From assembly GCF_928381505.1 (NCBI RefSeq), contig NZ_CAKMSJ010000001.1:372001-436000 (forward strand): a stretch of DNA of 64,000 bases, written 5' to 3'. The position numbers and the translations under genes are program-made. The notes beneath the pieces are model-generated. The model had not been told where the DNA came from, did no database searches, and worked only from the letters and a program-made list of their open reading frames with translations. The DNA comes from Rothia endophytica (GTDB taxonomy: Bacteria > Actinomycetota > Actinomycetes > Actinomycetales > Micrococcaceae). Positions 17,548 through 26,357 of this stretch are shown here, piece after piece (positions within the stretch are counted from its first letter, which is position 1; each line of letters opens with the position of its first letter).

Positions 17548-18642
17548 ATGCGCACCCCCAAGATTGTGAAAGACATCGTGACTGAACCCACCGGCTCACC
17601 CTTAGCGGCAGACGCCCTCATGCCCGAAGCTGACTTCAACCTGCCCAAGGGCTTTGATCTCATTGCTCAGGACCCTGTGTTGGGGCCCAAGATTTTGGAG
17701 GCTCTCACTGAGATTGAGGTACGACTGGAGCGCGCTGTAGCCCAGACCAATCATCTCGCTGATGTTGCCTCACGCCACCTACTCTCCGCAGGCGGCAAAC
17801 GGGTGCGCCCCCTCTTGACCCTCCTGGCAGCTGAAGCCGGTGGCGGCATCAATGACCGCGTCATCGACGCTGCCGTGGTGGTTGAGCTAACCCACCTTGC
17901 AACGCTGTACCACGACGATGTCATGGACGATGCCTCCAAGCGTCGCGGCGTTGATACCGCTCAGAACATTTGGGGTAATTCTGTGGCCATTCTGACCGGT
18001 GACCTGATTTTCTCGCGGGCCTCTCTGATTGTCTCAGAGCTGGGCGGACGCGCCCTAGCGGTGCAGGCTCAGACTTTTGAACGACTGGTTCTGGGTCAGC
18101 TCTTTGAAACAACCGGGCCTGAGAAGCACGAAGACCTGCTCGCTCACTACATTAAGGTCATTGAAGGCAAGACCGGTTCTCTGATTGCAGCCGCTGGCTC
18201 CTACGGAACCATTCTTTCGGACTCACCGGAAGCAACCGTGCAGATGCTGGCCCGCTACGGTGAGCTCGTAGGGGTAGCCTTCCAACTAGCAGATGACGTC
18301 ATTGACGTCACTAGCTCTGGCGTGGCGTCCGGCAAAACCCCCGGCACCGACCTGCGCGAAGGCGTACCGACCCTGCCCACCATTCTGCTAGACCGTGCAG
18401 CTGCAGAAGGGGACCTAGAAGCCCAACACGTGCAGCAGATAATCCGTGGAGACCTCAGCAGCGACGAGGCACTCGCAGAGGCTGTGGCGGCCCTGTCTGC
18501 TCACCCGGCCACCGAAGAAGCCTGGCAGGTAGCCTACCGCTGGGCTGATGATGCCATCGCAGCTATTGAGCCTCTGCCTGACTCAGTCATTAAAGAAGCG
18601 CTTAAATCATTCGCCCACGCCGTGGTGCACCGCGATAACTAG
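17548..18642 (+). CDS. Long-chain polyprenyl diphosphate synthase for menaquinone
   Basis: 364-residue trans-isoprenyl diphosphate synthase. The first Asp-rich motif is DDVMD in YHDDVMDDASKRRG and the second DDVID in QLADDVIDVT; both are intact. The residues before the first motif (THLATLY) are small, consistent with a long-chain product (hepta- to nonaprenyl), but chain length is inference. The chain is the side-chain donor for MenA at 35 kb. The N-terminal 30 residues are unlike the family core and the ATG lacks a clear ribosome binding site, so a start a few codons later (GTG 17566) is possible. A terminator follows at 18661. Confidence 0.93.
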   Translation: MRTPKIVKDIVTEPTGSPLAADALMPEADFNLPKGFDLIAQDPVLGPKILEALTEIEVRLERAVAQTNHLADVASRHLLSAGGKRVRPLLTLLAAEAGGGINDRVIDAAVVVELTHLATLYHDDVMDDASKRRGVDTAQNIWGNSVAILTGDLIFSRASLIVSELGGRALAVQAQTFERLVLGQLFETTGPEKHEDLLAHYIKVIEGKTGSLIAAAGSYGTILSDSPEATVQMLARYGELVGVAFQLADDVIDVTSSGVASGKTPGTDLREGVPTLPTILLDRAAAEGDLEAQHVQQIIRGDLSSDEALAEAVAALSAHPATEEAWQVAYRWADDAIAAIEPLPDSVIKEALKSFAHAVVHRDN

Positions 18643-18660
18643 TCGACCAAGGACTTCTCA

Positions 18661-18694
18661 AGTGCCCGCCAGCCCTCAGGGCTGGCGGGCACTG
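18661..18694 (+). terminator. Terminator after the polyprenyl synthase gene
   Basis: GC-rich perfect stem AGTGCCCGCCAGCC with its complement over a 4-6 nt loop, followed by GCTGTTT. Confidence 0.7.
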
Positions 18695-18732
18695 CTGTTT
18701 ACGATACGAACCAAAGACCACCGTATGAGATT

Positions 18733-18923
18733 TGATGTGTAGAATAGCTTCATTACTGCGTTGAGAGTTACTATTTCAACACAGCAAAAGGTCGGATACC
18801 CACCGGTAACCTGCCCACAAGGCTCAGCAGCACACCCAGCAGCAGGCGCCCGCACCAACAACCAGCACCACCTACGTGCCCAGGTTCAGCAGCACCTTAA
18901 GCACCGGCCACGGTGCCTTTTTT
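18733..18923 (+). promoter_or_regulatory. Promoter and long leader of metP with terminator-like hairpin
   Basis: An extended -10 sequence TGTGTAGAAT lies at about 18733-18742. The leader then has a hairpin (about 18758-18788, arms GTTGA/TCAAC) and, shortly before metP, a stem GCACCG (18901-18906)/CGGTGC (18911-18916) with loop GCCA followed by six T. Such a terminator about 30 nt ahead of a start codon suggests attenuation. Several upstream copies of CAGCACC could pair with the 3' arm as an antiterminator. No known riboswitch class is recognised; a piece CCGGTAACCTGCC only vaguely recalls the SAM-riboswitch core. Confidence 0.45.
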
Positions 18924-18952
18924 ACATGTACACACACTGAGGAACCACCATC

Positions 18953-20545
18953 ATGAGTTCTACCTCAACAAGCGCACCCAAAAAGCGCGAAGGCTTCTCA
19001 AGCCGCAAGGTCTTTATTTTTGCTGCCATCGGTTCAGCCGTGGGTCTTGGCAACATCTGGCGTTTCCCCTACGTTGCCTATGACAACGGCGGCGGCGCCT
19101 TTATGATTCCCTACCTGGTCGCGCTGCTGACTGCCGGCCTGCCCTTCCTCTTCTTTGACTACGTCATTGGTCACCGTGCCCGGGCGTCCTCCCCGCTCGC
19201 CTTCCGCCGTCTAAACCGCAAAACCGAGTTCATCGGCTGGTGGCATATGGGCATCAACTTCATCATCGCTATCTACTATGCAGCGATTCTGGCCTGGGCC
19301 GCCCGCTACGTCATTTACTCCTTCACCCACGAATGGGGCGATGACCCAGCGACCTTCCTGATGACTGACTTCCTGCAGGTCTCAGACCCCGCAGCCGGAG
19401 TCACCTTTGACTTTGTACCCGGCATCCTGATCCCCATCATGATTATCTGGGTTCTCTTGGCCGTTGTTATGTCTCTGGGTGTGCAGAAGGGCGTAGGCCT
19501 TGCCAACATCTTCTTCATCCCCCTGCTGGTCGTCATGTTTATTGGCCTCGTTGCCTACTCACTGACCCTCAACGGCGCATGGACCGGCCTTGATGCCCTT
19601 TTCACTCCTGACTGGTCAGCTCTGACCCGCCCCGAAGTATGGGTAGCAGCTTACGGTCAGATTTTCTTCTCGCTGTCCATCGGCTTTGGCATCATGATCA
19701 CCTATGCCTCCTACCTCAAGAAGAAAACCGACCTCACCGGCACCGGTGCCGTCGTTGGCTTCGCCAACTCAGGCTTTGAGCTGCTAGCAGGCATCGGCGT
19801 CTTCGCAGCCCTGGGCTTCATGGCAACCGCAGCAGGCACCGCCGTCTCCGAGGTAGCTACCTCAGGTATCGGCCTGGCTTTCATCGCCTTCCCCACCATC
19901 ATCTCTCAGGCACCGGGAGGCACCCTGATCGGCGTGCTCTTCTTCAGCTCCCTGCTCTTCGCCGGTTTCACCTCCATCATCTCCATTGTTGAAGTGATCG
20001 TTGCCGGTATTGAAGACAAGTTCAACCTGGGCCGAGTACGCTCAACCCTGCTGGTAATCCTGCCTATCGCCATCATCTCAACCCTGCTGATGGCCACCAC
20101 TTCAGGTCTCTTCGTCCTGGACATCCTCGATAACTTCGTCAACCAGTTCGGCATTCTCGCCGCAGGTTTGGTCTCCATCTTTGTGGTGGCCTACCTGGTA
20201 CGAGCCCTGCCTACCCTGCGCGATCACATCAACGCTCGCTCCTCCTGGAAGATGGGCAAGCTCTGGATGATCCTGCTGGCAGGCGTCACCCCGCTTATTC
20301 TGGGCTACTCACTGGTGAACACCTTCATCACCCTCATGAACGAGCCCTACGAAGGTTACCCGGCAGAAATGCTGAACATCTTTGGCTGGGGTATGGTCGT
20401 CATCCTGCTGGTCGTAGCGGTCATCATTTCTATGCTCCCCTGGTCTAAGACCTCACGCGCATCTTTGACCCCGCCGGCTCCCCCCGTTTCAGGCGGCAAG
20501 GTGCAGCACGATCACGTTGATTCAGCCGCACAGAAAGGTGCATAA
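18953..20545 (+). CDS. metP: Sodium-dependent methionine/alanine importer, large subunit
   Basis: 530 residues, neurotransmitter:sodium symporter family, about 11-12 membrane helices. The unwound first helix and sodium site are seen in AIGSAVGLGNIWRFPYVAY. The MetP assignment rests on the small partner gene 3 bp downstream, which matches the MetS subunit of the Corynebacterium MetPS importer. The ATG follows ACTGAGGAACCACC, a good ribosome binding site. Expression may be controlled by the leader hairpin before it. Substrate (methionine, alanine) is taken from the family and not tested. Confidence 0.92.
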   Translation: MSSTSTSAPKKREGFSSRKVFIFAAIGSAVGLGNIWRFPYVAYDNGGGAFMIPYLVALLTAGLPFLFFDYVIGHRARASSPLAFRRLNRKTEFIGWWHMGINFIIAIYYAAILAWAARYVIYSFTHEWGDDPATFLMTDFLQVSDPAAGVTFDFVPGILIPIMIIWVLLAVVMSLGVQKGVGLANIFFIPLLVVMFIGLVAYSLTLNGAWTGLDALFTPDWSALTRPEVWVAAYGQIFFSLSIGFGIMITYASYLKKKTDLTGTGAVVGFANSGFELLAGIGVFAALGFMATAAGTAVSEVATSGIGLAFIAFPTIISQAPGGTLIGVLFFSSLLFAGFTSIISIVEVIVAGIEDKFNLGRVRSTLLVILPIAIISTLLMATTSGLFVLDILDNFVNQFGILAAGLVSIFVVAYLVRALPTLRDHINARSSWKMGKLWMILLAGVTPLILGYSLVNTFITLMNEPYEGYPAEMLNIFGWGMVVILLVVAVIISMLPWSKTSRASLTPPAPPVSGGKVQHDHVDSAAQKGA

Positions 20546-20548
20546 GCC

Positions 20549-20701
20549 ATGAGCACACCTGCAATCATCATGCTATTTATTTCAATCGCCCTCATCTGGG
20601 GCGGGCTAGGCGTCGCTCTAGTGCACATGTCCCGTCACCCCGATGAAGCGGGCGGTGAAGCCAACGATGGCAGCGAAGTACCTGCGTCCACCCAGCTCTA
20701 G
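20549..20701 (+). CDS. metS: MetS-type small subunit of the NSS importer
   Basis: A 50-residue frame starting 3 bp after the metP stop. It has one membrane helix (IIMLFISIALIWGGLGVALV), then HMSRHPDEAGG and a polar tail. This is the pattern of MetS, a single-span subunit needed for activity of the actinobacterial MetP transporter. Tight spacing indicates translational coupling with metP. It is too short for usual gene-length cut-offs. A strong terminator follows. Confidence 0.9.
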   Translation: MSTPAIIMLFISIALIWGGLGVALVHMSRHPDEAGGEANDGSEVPASTQL

Positions 20702-20723
20702 CTAGCTCCCTTGTATAGAAAAG

Positions 20724-20763
20724 TGCCCCGGCAGTTATTGCGATAACTGCCGGGGCATTTTTC
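20724..20763 (+). terminator. Strong terminator after metP-metS
   Basis: Perfect 15-bp stem (20724-20738 with 20743-20757), loop TGCG, then TTTTTCT. Confidence 0.92.
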
Positions 20764-20824
20764 TGCCTCAGCCCAGAGGAGTAAATTGGTTAATTAGATA
20801 CTAGTTTAAGGAGAGATTAGAACC

Positions 20825-21205
20825 ATGCCCGGAACCCACGAAGGAACAGTCCTCATCTTCCCCCACCTACCCCAGGCACTCGAGCCTTTTGAGAGCAAGC
20901 CTCAAGCGAGAAAACTGGTGGATGCCGACGGCGCCAACCTGGTCTTGCTCAGTTTCAAAAAAGGGCAAATATGGCGTGAGCACCATTCGGTGCACCCGGT
21001 AGTTGTTCAGGTGCTTTCTGGAGCTGTTGATTTTGAGGTCAAGGGGCAAATTTTCCAGCTTCAGCCCGGTTCGCCCATCCACTTGACCGCTCATCTGCTG
21101 CACGAGGTACGCGCCACTGAGGATGCCACGGTCATGGTTACCATGCTAACCGGCGAGCATCATGACCCCGCCCGCATCAATCTAGACGGTGTGCGCGCCC
21201 TCTAG
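20825..21205 (+). CDS. Cupin-domain protein
   Basis: 126 residues, one cupin barrel. The first motif is weak (REHHSVHPVVVQVLSGAVDFEVKG, with His pair in the EHHSVHP segment) and the second is the PGSPIHLTAHLLHEVRATED segment with a conserved His. This type binds a metal and often acts as a sensor or minor enzyme; no specific reaction can be named. The ATG follows AAGGAGAGATTAGAACC. Its stop overlaps the end of the convergent menD by 4 bp, so both genes may lack a separate terminator. Confidence 0.85.
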   Translation: MPGTHEGTVLIFPHLPQALEPFESKPQARKLVDADGANLVLLSFKKGQIWREHHSVHPVVVQVLSGAVDFEVKGQIFQLQPGSPIHLTAHLLHEVRATEDATVMVTMLTGEHHDPARINLDGVRAL

Positions 21206-22884
21206 GGGCGAACAACCTCCAAGCTGATGCCGTTCTGGCCCCAGGATGACGCCAGCTCTTCGAGGTTGGCGGTATGCGGGGTAGTGAAGAAGCGCTGGAC
21301 GGTAGCACCGAACTGCTCCGTGCGCCCCAGTTGGCCGTGTTCAAGAGTGGCAAAGATGCCACCGCCCCGGTCATCCAGCACGAGAATTTCTACATCGGGG
21401 GCGCGTTCTAGCGGCCCTATATTGAGAGCACCAAGATCGTGGAGGAAGGTCAGGTCGCCACAGAGCACCCGTACCTTAGCACCCAGCGCCAACGAGATAC
21501 CGCTGGCAGTGGCAATCGTGCCGTCAATACCGGCTAAGCCCCGGTTGGCAAAAACCTGCGGGCTGCGAGCCGCTGCGGGGGCTACCAGGTCAAGGTCGCG
21601 GATGAGGTTCGAAGAGCCCAGCAGAAGCACCGCATCATCTTCCAGGCAGGCTTCCCAGGCGCGGAGTGCCAGCGAGAAACCCGGGACGCGGGGGTCGACC
21701 TCGGTGTCGTAGGTTCCGCTGGCACGGTAATCTGCAACCTTCTGGCGTAGGTTTTCTTGCAGTGCCGCCCCGGCCTGCACCCAGGCGTCCAACCACGGCT
21801 GCCCTTGGTCAGTATTCCCACCGTTACCAGCGAAATCTGCTAGCTGGCGCAGAGTCTTTATCTGGGGGTACTCCAGGGCATCGGGCTGATGCCAGGGGGC
21901 CGGACTGGGCTCGTAGATGGCACGTTCAATGCCCTTGTTAGCCAGCAGGGCTGCAACCGGGCGGCTGAGAGTCGTGTGGCCGAAAATGACGGCCCGTTCA
22001 ACCTGCTGCCCCAGTTCTCCGGCTAATATCTGGCGGTAGGCTGGCACAGCAACCGGTGAGAAGCGAGCATTTGAGGAGGGCTCAGCCAGCAGGGGTAGAC
22101 CCAGTTTCTGAGCGAACTGCTGGGCAACTGCACCTGCCCCGTCACCGGCAACAACCACGGTGCGGTGGGAGCCTGCGGGCAGGTCATCGGAGCGCAGCCA
22201 GCTTTCAGCGGTGACATCAAGGTGGCGGGGGTGACGCGGAGCAGCATCTGCCGCCACCTCCTGCAGAGACTGCGCCCAGCGCTTGAGAACCTGCGCATCT
22301 GCTTCATGAGGTGTCAGCGGAGTATCGAAGGCAATGTTGAGGTGTACCGGACCGAGGGGCTGCTCAGCGGGCTGCCCCCAGTTCTCAGGATTCCGCCCGG
22401 TGAGTGCCGCAAGGGCGCGGTGAAAGGCAGTATTTTGTGGGTCATCTTCAGCTGCAGTGTAGTTTTCTAGGGCGGCAAAGGCACGCACGTGGCGCCCCAA
22501 AAGGGCACTTTGATCGGTGGTCTGATTAGCTCCGGTGCCCTGCAGGCGTGCAGGCCTGTCAGCAGAAAGGACGGCCAGAGAAGCCCCTGAATGATAAGCC
22601 TCCATAACTGCAGGCAAGCACTCCCCCACCGCTGTGCCGCTGGTCGTGACGACTCCTACGGGAGCTCCACTGGCACGGGCGATACCCAGGGCAGTGAAAG
22701 CCGCTACCCTCTCATCAATGCGAACATGTGCCTCTATCACCCCGGCGTCCACCAGTGCACCGATAGCATAGGTCAGTGGGGCTGAACGGGACCCTGGCGA
22801 AACGAGGACGTGCCGCATACCCGTGCGCACCAGGGTGTCGAGCACGGTCACAGCGGTCATGATGGAGGGGCTAGGTGAAGTCAC
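21202..22884 (-). CDS. menD: SEPHCHC synthase, menaquinone step MenD
   Basis: 560-residue thiamine diphosphate enzyme that joins 2-oxoglutarate to isochorismate with loss of CO2. Family features: VSPGSRSAPLTYAIG at the N-terminus, the cofactor Glu in RIDERVAAFTALGIARASG, VVTTSGTAVGECLPAV, and the C-terminal GDLTFLHDLGAL with DDRGGGIFATLEHGQ. The start is GTG 22884, with TAAACT 6 nt upstream, so a leaderless transcript is likely. It is monocistronic. The isochorismate supplier (menF) is not in the window. Confidence 0.95.
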   Translation of the reverse strand: MTSPSPSIMTAVTVLDTLVRTGMRHVLVSPGSRSAPLTYAIGALVDAGVIEAHVRIDERVAAFTALGIARASGAPVGVVTTSGTAVGECLPAVMEAYHSGASLAVLSADRPARLQGTGANQTTDQSALLGRHVRAFAALENYTAAEDDPQNTAFHRALAALTGRNPENWGQPAEQPLGPVHLNIAFDTPLTPHEADAQVLKRWAQSLQEVAADAAPRHPRHLDVTAESWLRSDDLPAGSHRTVVVAGDGAGAVAQQFAQKLGLPLLAEPSSNARFSPVAVPAYRQILAGELGQQVERAVIFGHTTLSRPVAALLANKGIERAIYEPSPAPWHQPDALEYPQIKTLRQLADFAGNGGNTDQGQPWLDAWVQAGAALQENLRQKVADYRASGTYDTEVDPRVPGFSLALRAWEACLEDDAVLLLGSSNLIRDLDLVAPAAARSPQVFANRGLAGIDGTIATASGISLALGAKVRVLCGDLTFLHDLGALNIGPLERAPDVEILVLDDRGGGIFATLEHGQLGRTEQFGATVQRFFTTPHTANLEELASSWGQNGISLEVVRP

Positions 22885-22926
22885 CTCACCAGTTTACTCC
22901 GCCTGGGCTTGGGGCAGATTAAGTGG

Positions 22927-23448
22927 CTAGGAATCGAAGCGCCTACCCTCGGGTTTACCAGGTAGGGCTGAGAGCACCAGGCTACCCAGGTTTCCTGCAA
23001 CGGGGATGGCGTTGAGCCAAAGCCAGTGCCCTGAGAGGTTGATATCGTGCAAGCGGCGCACACTAACCGTGAAACTAGGGGCTGCGGTAGCCACCACCAG
23101 GGGCAGACTAAAGAGCAAAGAGGTCTCCGCCAGGCGGTCACTGTGCTGCTTGCGGGCTTCTTTCTCAGCCTCCGTCTCAGCTGCTCCGGGGGCAGGTACG
23201 CGGACGATGGGCACCAGACGTTCCAGTGCACCCGGGTTGGCCGCATAAGCTTCGGGGTGTTTTGCGCGGTCGTAGTGACGGGCTGCGATGTCGCAGGCAG
23301 CTATTCCGCCGGCGAGGATGAGGGTGGGCCACCAGTATTCACTGCGGGAGGCGCGCCCTTTCATCTCAAAGCTCTTGGAGAAAAAGTTCTTCATGGCGAC
23401 GCAGGGGCTAACGCCAGGAGCGGGTTGTAGGTTGAACAGGTCAGTCAT
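22927..23448 (-). CDS. DUF805-family membrane protein
   Basis: 173 residues. The family signature is FFSKSFEMKGRASRSEYWWP near the N-terminus and VSVRRLHDINLSGHWLWL near the C-terminus. Between them lie a membrane helix, a charged Ala/Glu/Lys loop (about 65-100) that is larger than usual, and further hydrophobic segments. The function of the family is unknown. Start ATG after AGGAGGGCTT. It stands between menD and menC on the same strand but with its own ribosome binding site and gaps of 42 and 114 bp. Confidence 0.88.
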   Translation of the reverse strand: MTDLFNLQPAPGVSPCVAMKNFFSKSFEMKGRASRSEYWWPTLILAGGIAACDIAARHYDRAKHPEAYAANPGALERLVPIVRVPAPGAAETEAEKEARKQHSDRLAETSLLFSLPLVVATAAPSFTVSVRRLHDINLSGHWLWLNAIPVAGNLGSLVLSALPGKPEGRRFDS

Positions 23449-23562
23449 AAGCCCTCCTTGCTAGAGCATCCGGTCATCACAGTCTACAGCAAGAAGTGAC
23501 CTACATCATAGAGCTTATGACTATCAACGGAATCGCTATTAGCAAAGGCCCACCAGCGACAA

Positions 23563-24591
23563 CTAAGGTTTCTGAGCCTCTAACAGGCGGTAGCAGTCCC
23601 TGATACGGTGATGCCAGTGAGCCACACGGTCAGCCGGTGCTGCAAGTTCTTGAAGCAGGGCAGGGTCAGGTTCCACATCGCGCAAGGGTAGCTGTCCGTC
23701 CACCGCCACCAGTGGGTTGCTGGTGACATCCTTACTCATCAGAGATACCGTACCTAGCCCGCACCCGTAGGGTAAATCTGGCAGGGCAGCCGCGAGCGCG
23801 GCGCCCGTCCGGATCCCCACTGAGCTTTCCAGGGCAGAGGAGACCACAGCGGGCAGGCCGGCATCTTCAACGATGCTCAGTGCTCGGCGCACTCCACCCA
23901 GCGGTGCTGCTTTGATGATGAGCAGGTCTGCTGCTCCTAGGCGAGCAACGCGCAGGGGATCTTCTGCCTTACGCACAGACTCGTCAGCGGCGATCAGCAG
24001 GGGGTTGCCCGCAGAGCACAGTGCCTCTCGCACCTTCGCTAGCCCTTCCACCGTTTCCACGGGCTGCTCAGCGTAGATAAGGTCATATTCAGAAAGAGCT
24101 GTGAGTGCTTGCACTGCCTGATCTTCTGACCAGCCCATGTTGGCATCGATCTTGAGACGGGCGTCCGGCAGGTGCCTGCGGACTTCCGCAAGACGAGCAC
24201 AGTCCTGCGCCAGCGATTCTGCAAAGGGAAGCCCAGGTTCAGCTACTTTTACTTTGACCTCGCGAACTTCTCCTCGGTAGCTCGCCAGGACGCCAGCGAC
24301 CCGTGCCGGTGGGACAGCGGGTACAGTGGCATTGAGGGGCACTGATTCCCGCAGCGGAGCAGGGTAGCCCAGCCAGGCAGCTTCAAGGGCGCAGGCGAGC
24401 CAGGCGGCGGCCTCATCGGGTTGATATTCCAGAAAGGGAGCGAATTCTCCCCAGCCTGCTGGGCCTTGGATAAGAGCCGTTTCGCGCAGAGTTACCCCGC
24501 GGAACTTGACGCGCATAGGCAGGTGCACCACATGCGTCTGAGCTAGCACTGCTTCAAGCGGCGGCAGGGAACCGTCAAAAGGGTCAAACAT
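23563..24591 (-). CDS. menC: o-Succinylbenzoate synthase
   Basis: 342-residue enolase-superfamily enzyme that dehydrates SHCHC to o-succinylbenzoate in menaquinone synthesis. The catalytic set is present: Lys115 in EVKVKVAEPG, Asp149 in KIDANMGW, Glu175 in YAEQPVE, Asp203 in AADESVR and Lys227 in LIIKAAPLGG. The ATG at 24591 has TAGATT 6 nt upstream and no ribosome binding site, another probable leaderless gene. It is monocistronic, facing away from the PAP2 gene. Confidence 0.94.
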   Translation of the reverse strand: MFDPFDGSLPPLEAVLAQTHVVHLPMRVKFRGVTLRETALIQGPAGWGEFAPFLEYQPDEAAAWLACALEAAWLGYPAPLRESVPLNATVPAVPPARVAGVLASYRGEVREVKVKVAEPGLPFAESLAQDCARLAEVRRHLPDARLKIDANMGWSEDQAVQALTALSEYDLIYAEQPVETVEGLAKVREALCSAGNPLLIAADESVRKAEDPLRVARLGAADLLIIKAAPLGGVRRALSIVEDAGLPAVVSSALESSVGIRTGAALAAALPDLPYGCGLGTVSLMSKDVTSNPLVAVDGQLPLRDVEPDPALLQELAAPADRVAHWHHRIRDCYRLLEAQKP

Positions 24592-24801
24592 GCCTCAAAT
24601 CTACCGCACCTAGGATAGGGCAGAAGACTGCTGCATGGTGCGACTGTGCACCCAATACTCCGGTGGCTCCCAGGAAAGACTCATGTGGGTTTGTCACAAT
24701 AGCTATCAGTCAAGTTTTTGCCCGCCGTTTTCCTTGCGAGGCTACTGATTGGTAGGCTCAAGGGAGTTCTCGCATTTTCAGAAAGGTAGTTGGGGTTCAC
24801 T

Positions 24802-26274
24802 GTGAATTTTGAGAAGCGCACCGACCGCGCTCAAACCGCTCTGCCTGAAGATGCAACAGAGGTGCTTCCCCCGAGCACTTACCCTCAACGGGGCGCCGAC
24901 AATGACGCCACTGTTGTGCTGCCTACCCGGCACTATGATCGCGCTGAGAACACCGACTCCACAGCTGTGCTGGACGTTTCAGGACAGGGCCGCCCCGAGG
25001 CGTCCTATAAGACCAATGCCAAGACCTCTGATACCGCTGATACTGAAGTGCTCACTGATGCAACAGAGCCGCTTGCGACGACTCGCCCAGCCTCAGTAGG
25101 TTCTCGTCTGCTATCGTCGGTTGCCGCCCAAGGAAAGCGAACCGCAGAACGGGTCAAAAAAGAAAGGTCTGCCCGTAAGGCTGAGAAGGCGCAGAAGATG
25201 AGCGCCAAACCAGCCTCAGCGCCCACCGTGCCCGGCAACCAGCAGTTCACCCCACCAGCTGCTCAGCACAACCCCGGCAACCTTATGTTTGGTGGCAGAA
25301 TGAGCAACCAGCAGCCTTCCTCCTACGGGTCACAGGTTGCACCGGCTACCTCTGCCGAGAATTCCCCCTCGGGCAGACTGCATATGCTGACTCCCTCGCA
25401 CATCCGTCAGACTCGCCCTTCCCTCTGGACGCTGCTGCAGCACTTCTTTGCTGCCAGCACGATGGTCTTTCTGCTCATTGCCGCGATAGTCTTCTTTATT
25501 ACCACCCCTGCCGGCCAGCAGCTAGATGAAACCTCCTTTCAGGAGTTCTCCTACCAGTTCATGCTCTACACCCAGCAGACCTCTAATCTGCTGGATATGA
25601 TTCCGGCAGCAGCGGGCGTCATCGCAGCCGTAGGCATTCTCTTTGTGATGATTTGGAAGCACCGCTTTGTGCCTGCTCTGGTGGGCCTGGGTATGGCAAT
25701 AGGTGCTAACATCACCACCCAGCTGCTCAAGAACTATTTCATCGTCAAACCCAACCTGGGTTTACAAGAGGCAGCTATCAACTCAGCGCCGTCCGGTCAC
25801 ACGACCTTTGCTGCAGCTGCCGGGCTGGCACTTTTCTTAGCCTCGCCCAAACGCTTTCGGCCCACTGTGGCGCTTTTTAGCATGGTATTCACGGTTGCTG
25901 CCGGCTACTCCACCGTGGTCAATGGCTGGCACCGCCCCTCCGACGTTGTTGCCGCTATTCTCGTCACCGGGCTTTGGGGCATCCTGGGGCTCATCATTCT
26001 CCGCTTCATGCGCTCTGAAGAGCTGGACATGAGTGATACCCAGCGCTCCGGGCTTATCCTGGTCCCCCTCCTCACCATCACGGGTTTCTTTGTGGGGTTC
26101 TGTGCCTTCTCGCTCTACTGCGTCACCTGGTTCAATCCCATCCCGGGTAGCTCTTTCGTGGCAGCAATCTGCATGATTGCAGCGGTAGCGGCGCTCACCA
26201 CTAGCATGCTCATTGCCCTGCTCCGGCCGCAGAATAAGCAGCGGAGTGCCTACCGTAAGGTTTGGGTCTACTAG
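24802..26274 (+). CDS. PAP2 phosphatase with long disordered N-terminus
   Basis: About 490 residues. The C-terminal half has six membrane helices with the PAP2 motifs: Lys in NYFIVKPN, SAPSGHTTFAA and GWHRPSDVVAA; the catalytic His pair is present. Such enzymes remove phosphate from lipid or isoprenoid pyrophosphates. The first ~195 residues are polar and low complexity, with four copies of a Thr-x-(V)-Val-Leu motif (ATEVLP, ATVVLP, STAVLD, DTEVLT). Start is uncertain: GTG 24802 (used here) has TGGGG upstream, TTG 24790 is possible. A strong terminator follows. The role is probably recycling of undecaprenyl pyrophosphate or related lipid, by inference. Confidence 0.88.
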   Translation: MNFEKRTDRAQTALPEDATEVLPPSTYPQRGADNDATVVLPTRHYDRAENTDSTAVLDVSGQGRPEASYKTNAKTSDTADTEVLTDATEPLATTRPASVGSRLLSSVAAQGKRTAERVKKERSARKAEKAQKMSAKPASAPTVPGNQQFTPPAAQHNPGNLMFGGRMSNQQPSSYGSQVAPATSAENSPSGRLHMLTPSHIRQTRPSLWTLLQHFFAASTMVFLLIAAIVFFITTPAGQQLDETSFQEFSYQFMLYTQQTSNLLDMIPAAAGVIAAVGILFVMIWKHRFVPALVGLGMAIGANITTQLLKNYFIVKPNLGLQEAAINSAPSGHTTFAAAAGLALFLASPKRFRPTVALFSMVFTVAAGYSTVVNGWHRPSDVVAAILVTGLWGILGLIILRFMRSEELDMSDTQRSGLILVPLLTITGFFVGFCAFSLYCVTWFNPIPGSSFVAAICMIAAVAALTTSMLIALLRPQNKQRSAYRKVWVY

Positions 26275-26297
26275 AAACCGCATCTACTCATACAAAT

Positions 26298-26340
26298 GAG
26301 GGCGCTGGCTCCCCTACCGCGTAGGAGAGCCAGCGCCCTC
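26298..26340. terminator. Terminator between PAP2 and MBL genes
   Basis: Perfect 14-bp stem GAGGGCGCTGGCTC (26298-26311) with 26327-26340, followed by TATTGTT, between convergent genes. Confidence 0.8.
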
Positions 26341-26357
26341 TATTGTTGTACTAGCCT

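Noticed and set aside
18761..18942. About 59-codon frame starting with TTG in the metP leader
   Set aside because: No ribosome binding site, no similarity, and it reads through the terminator hairpin; probably a chance open frame.
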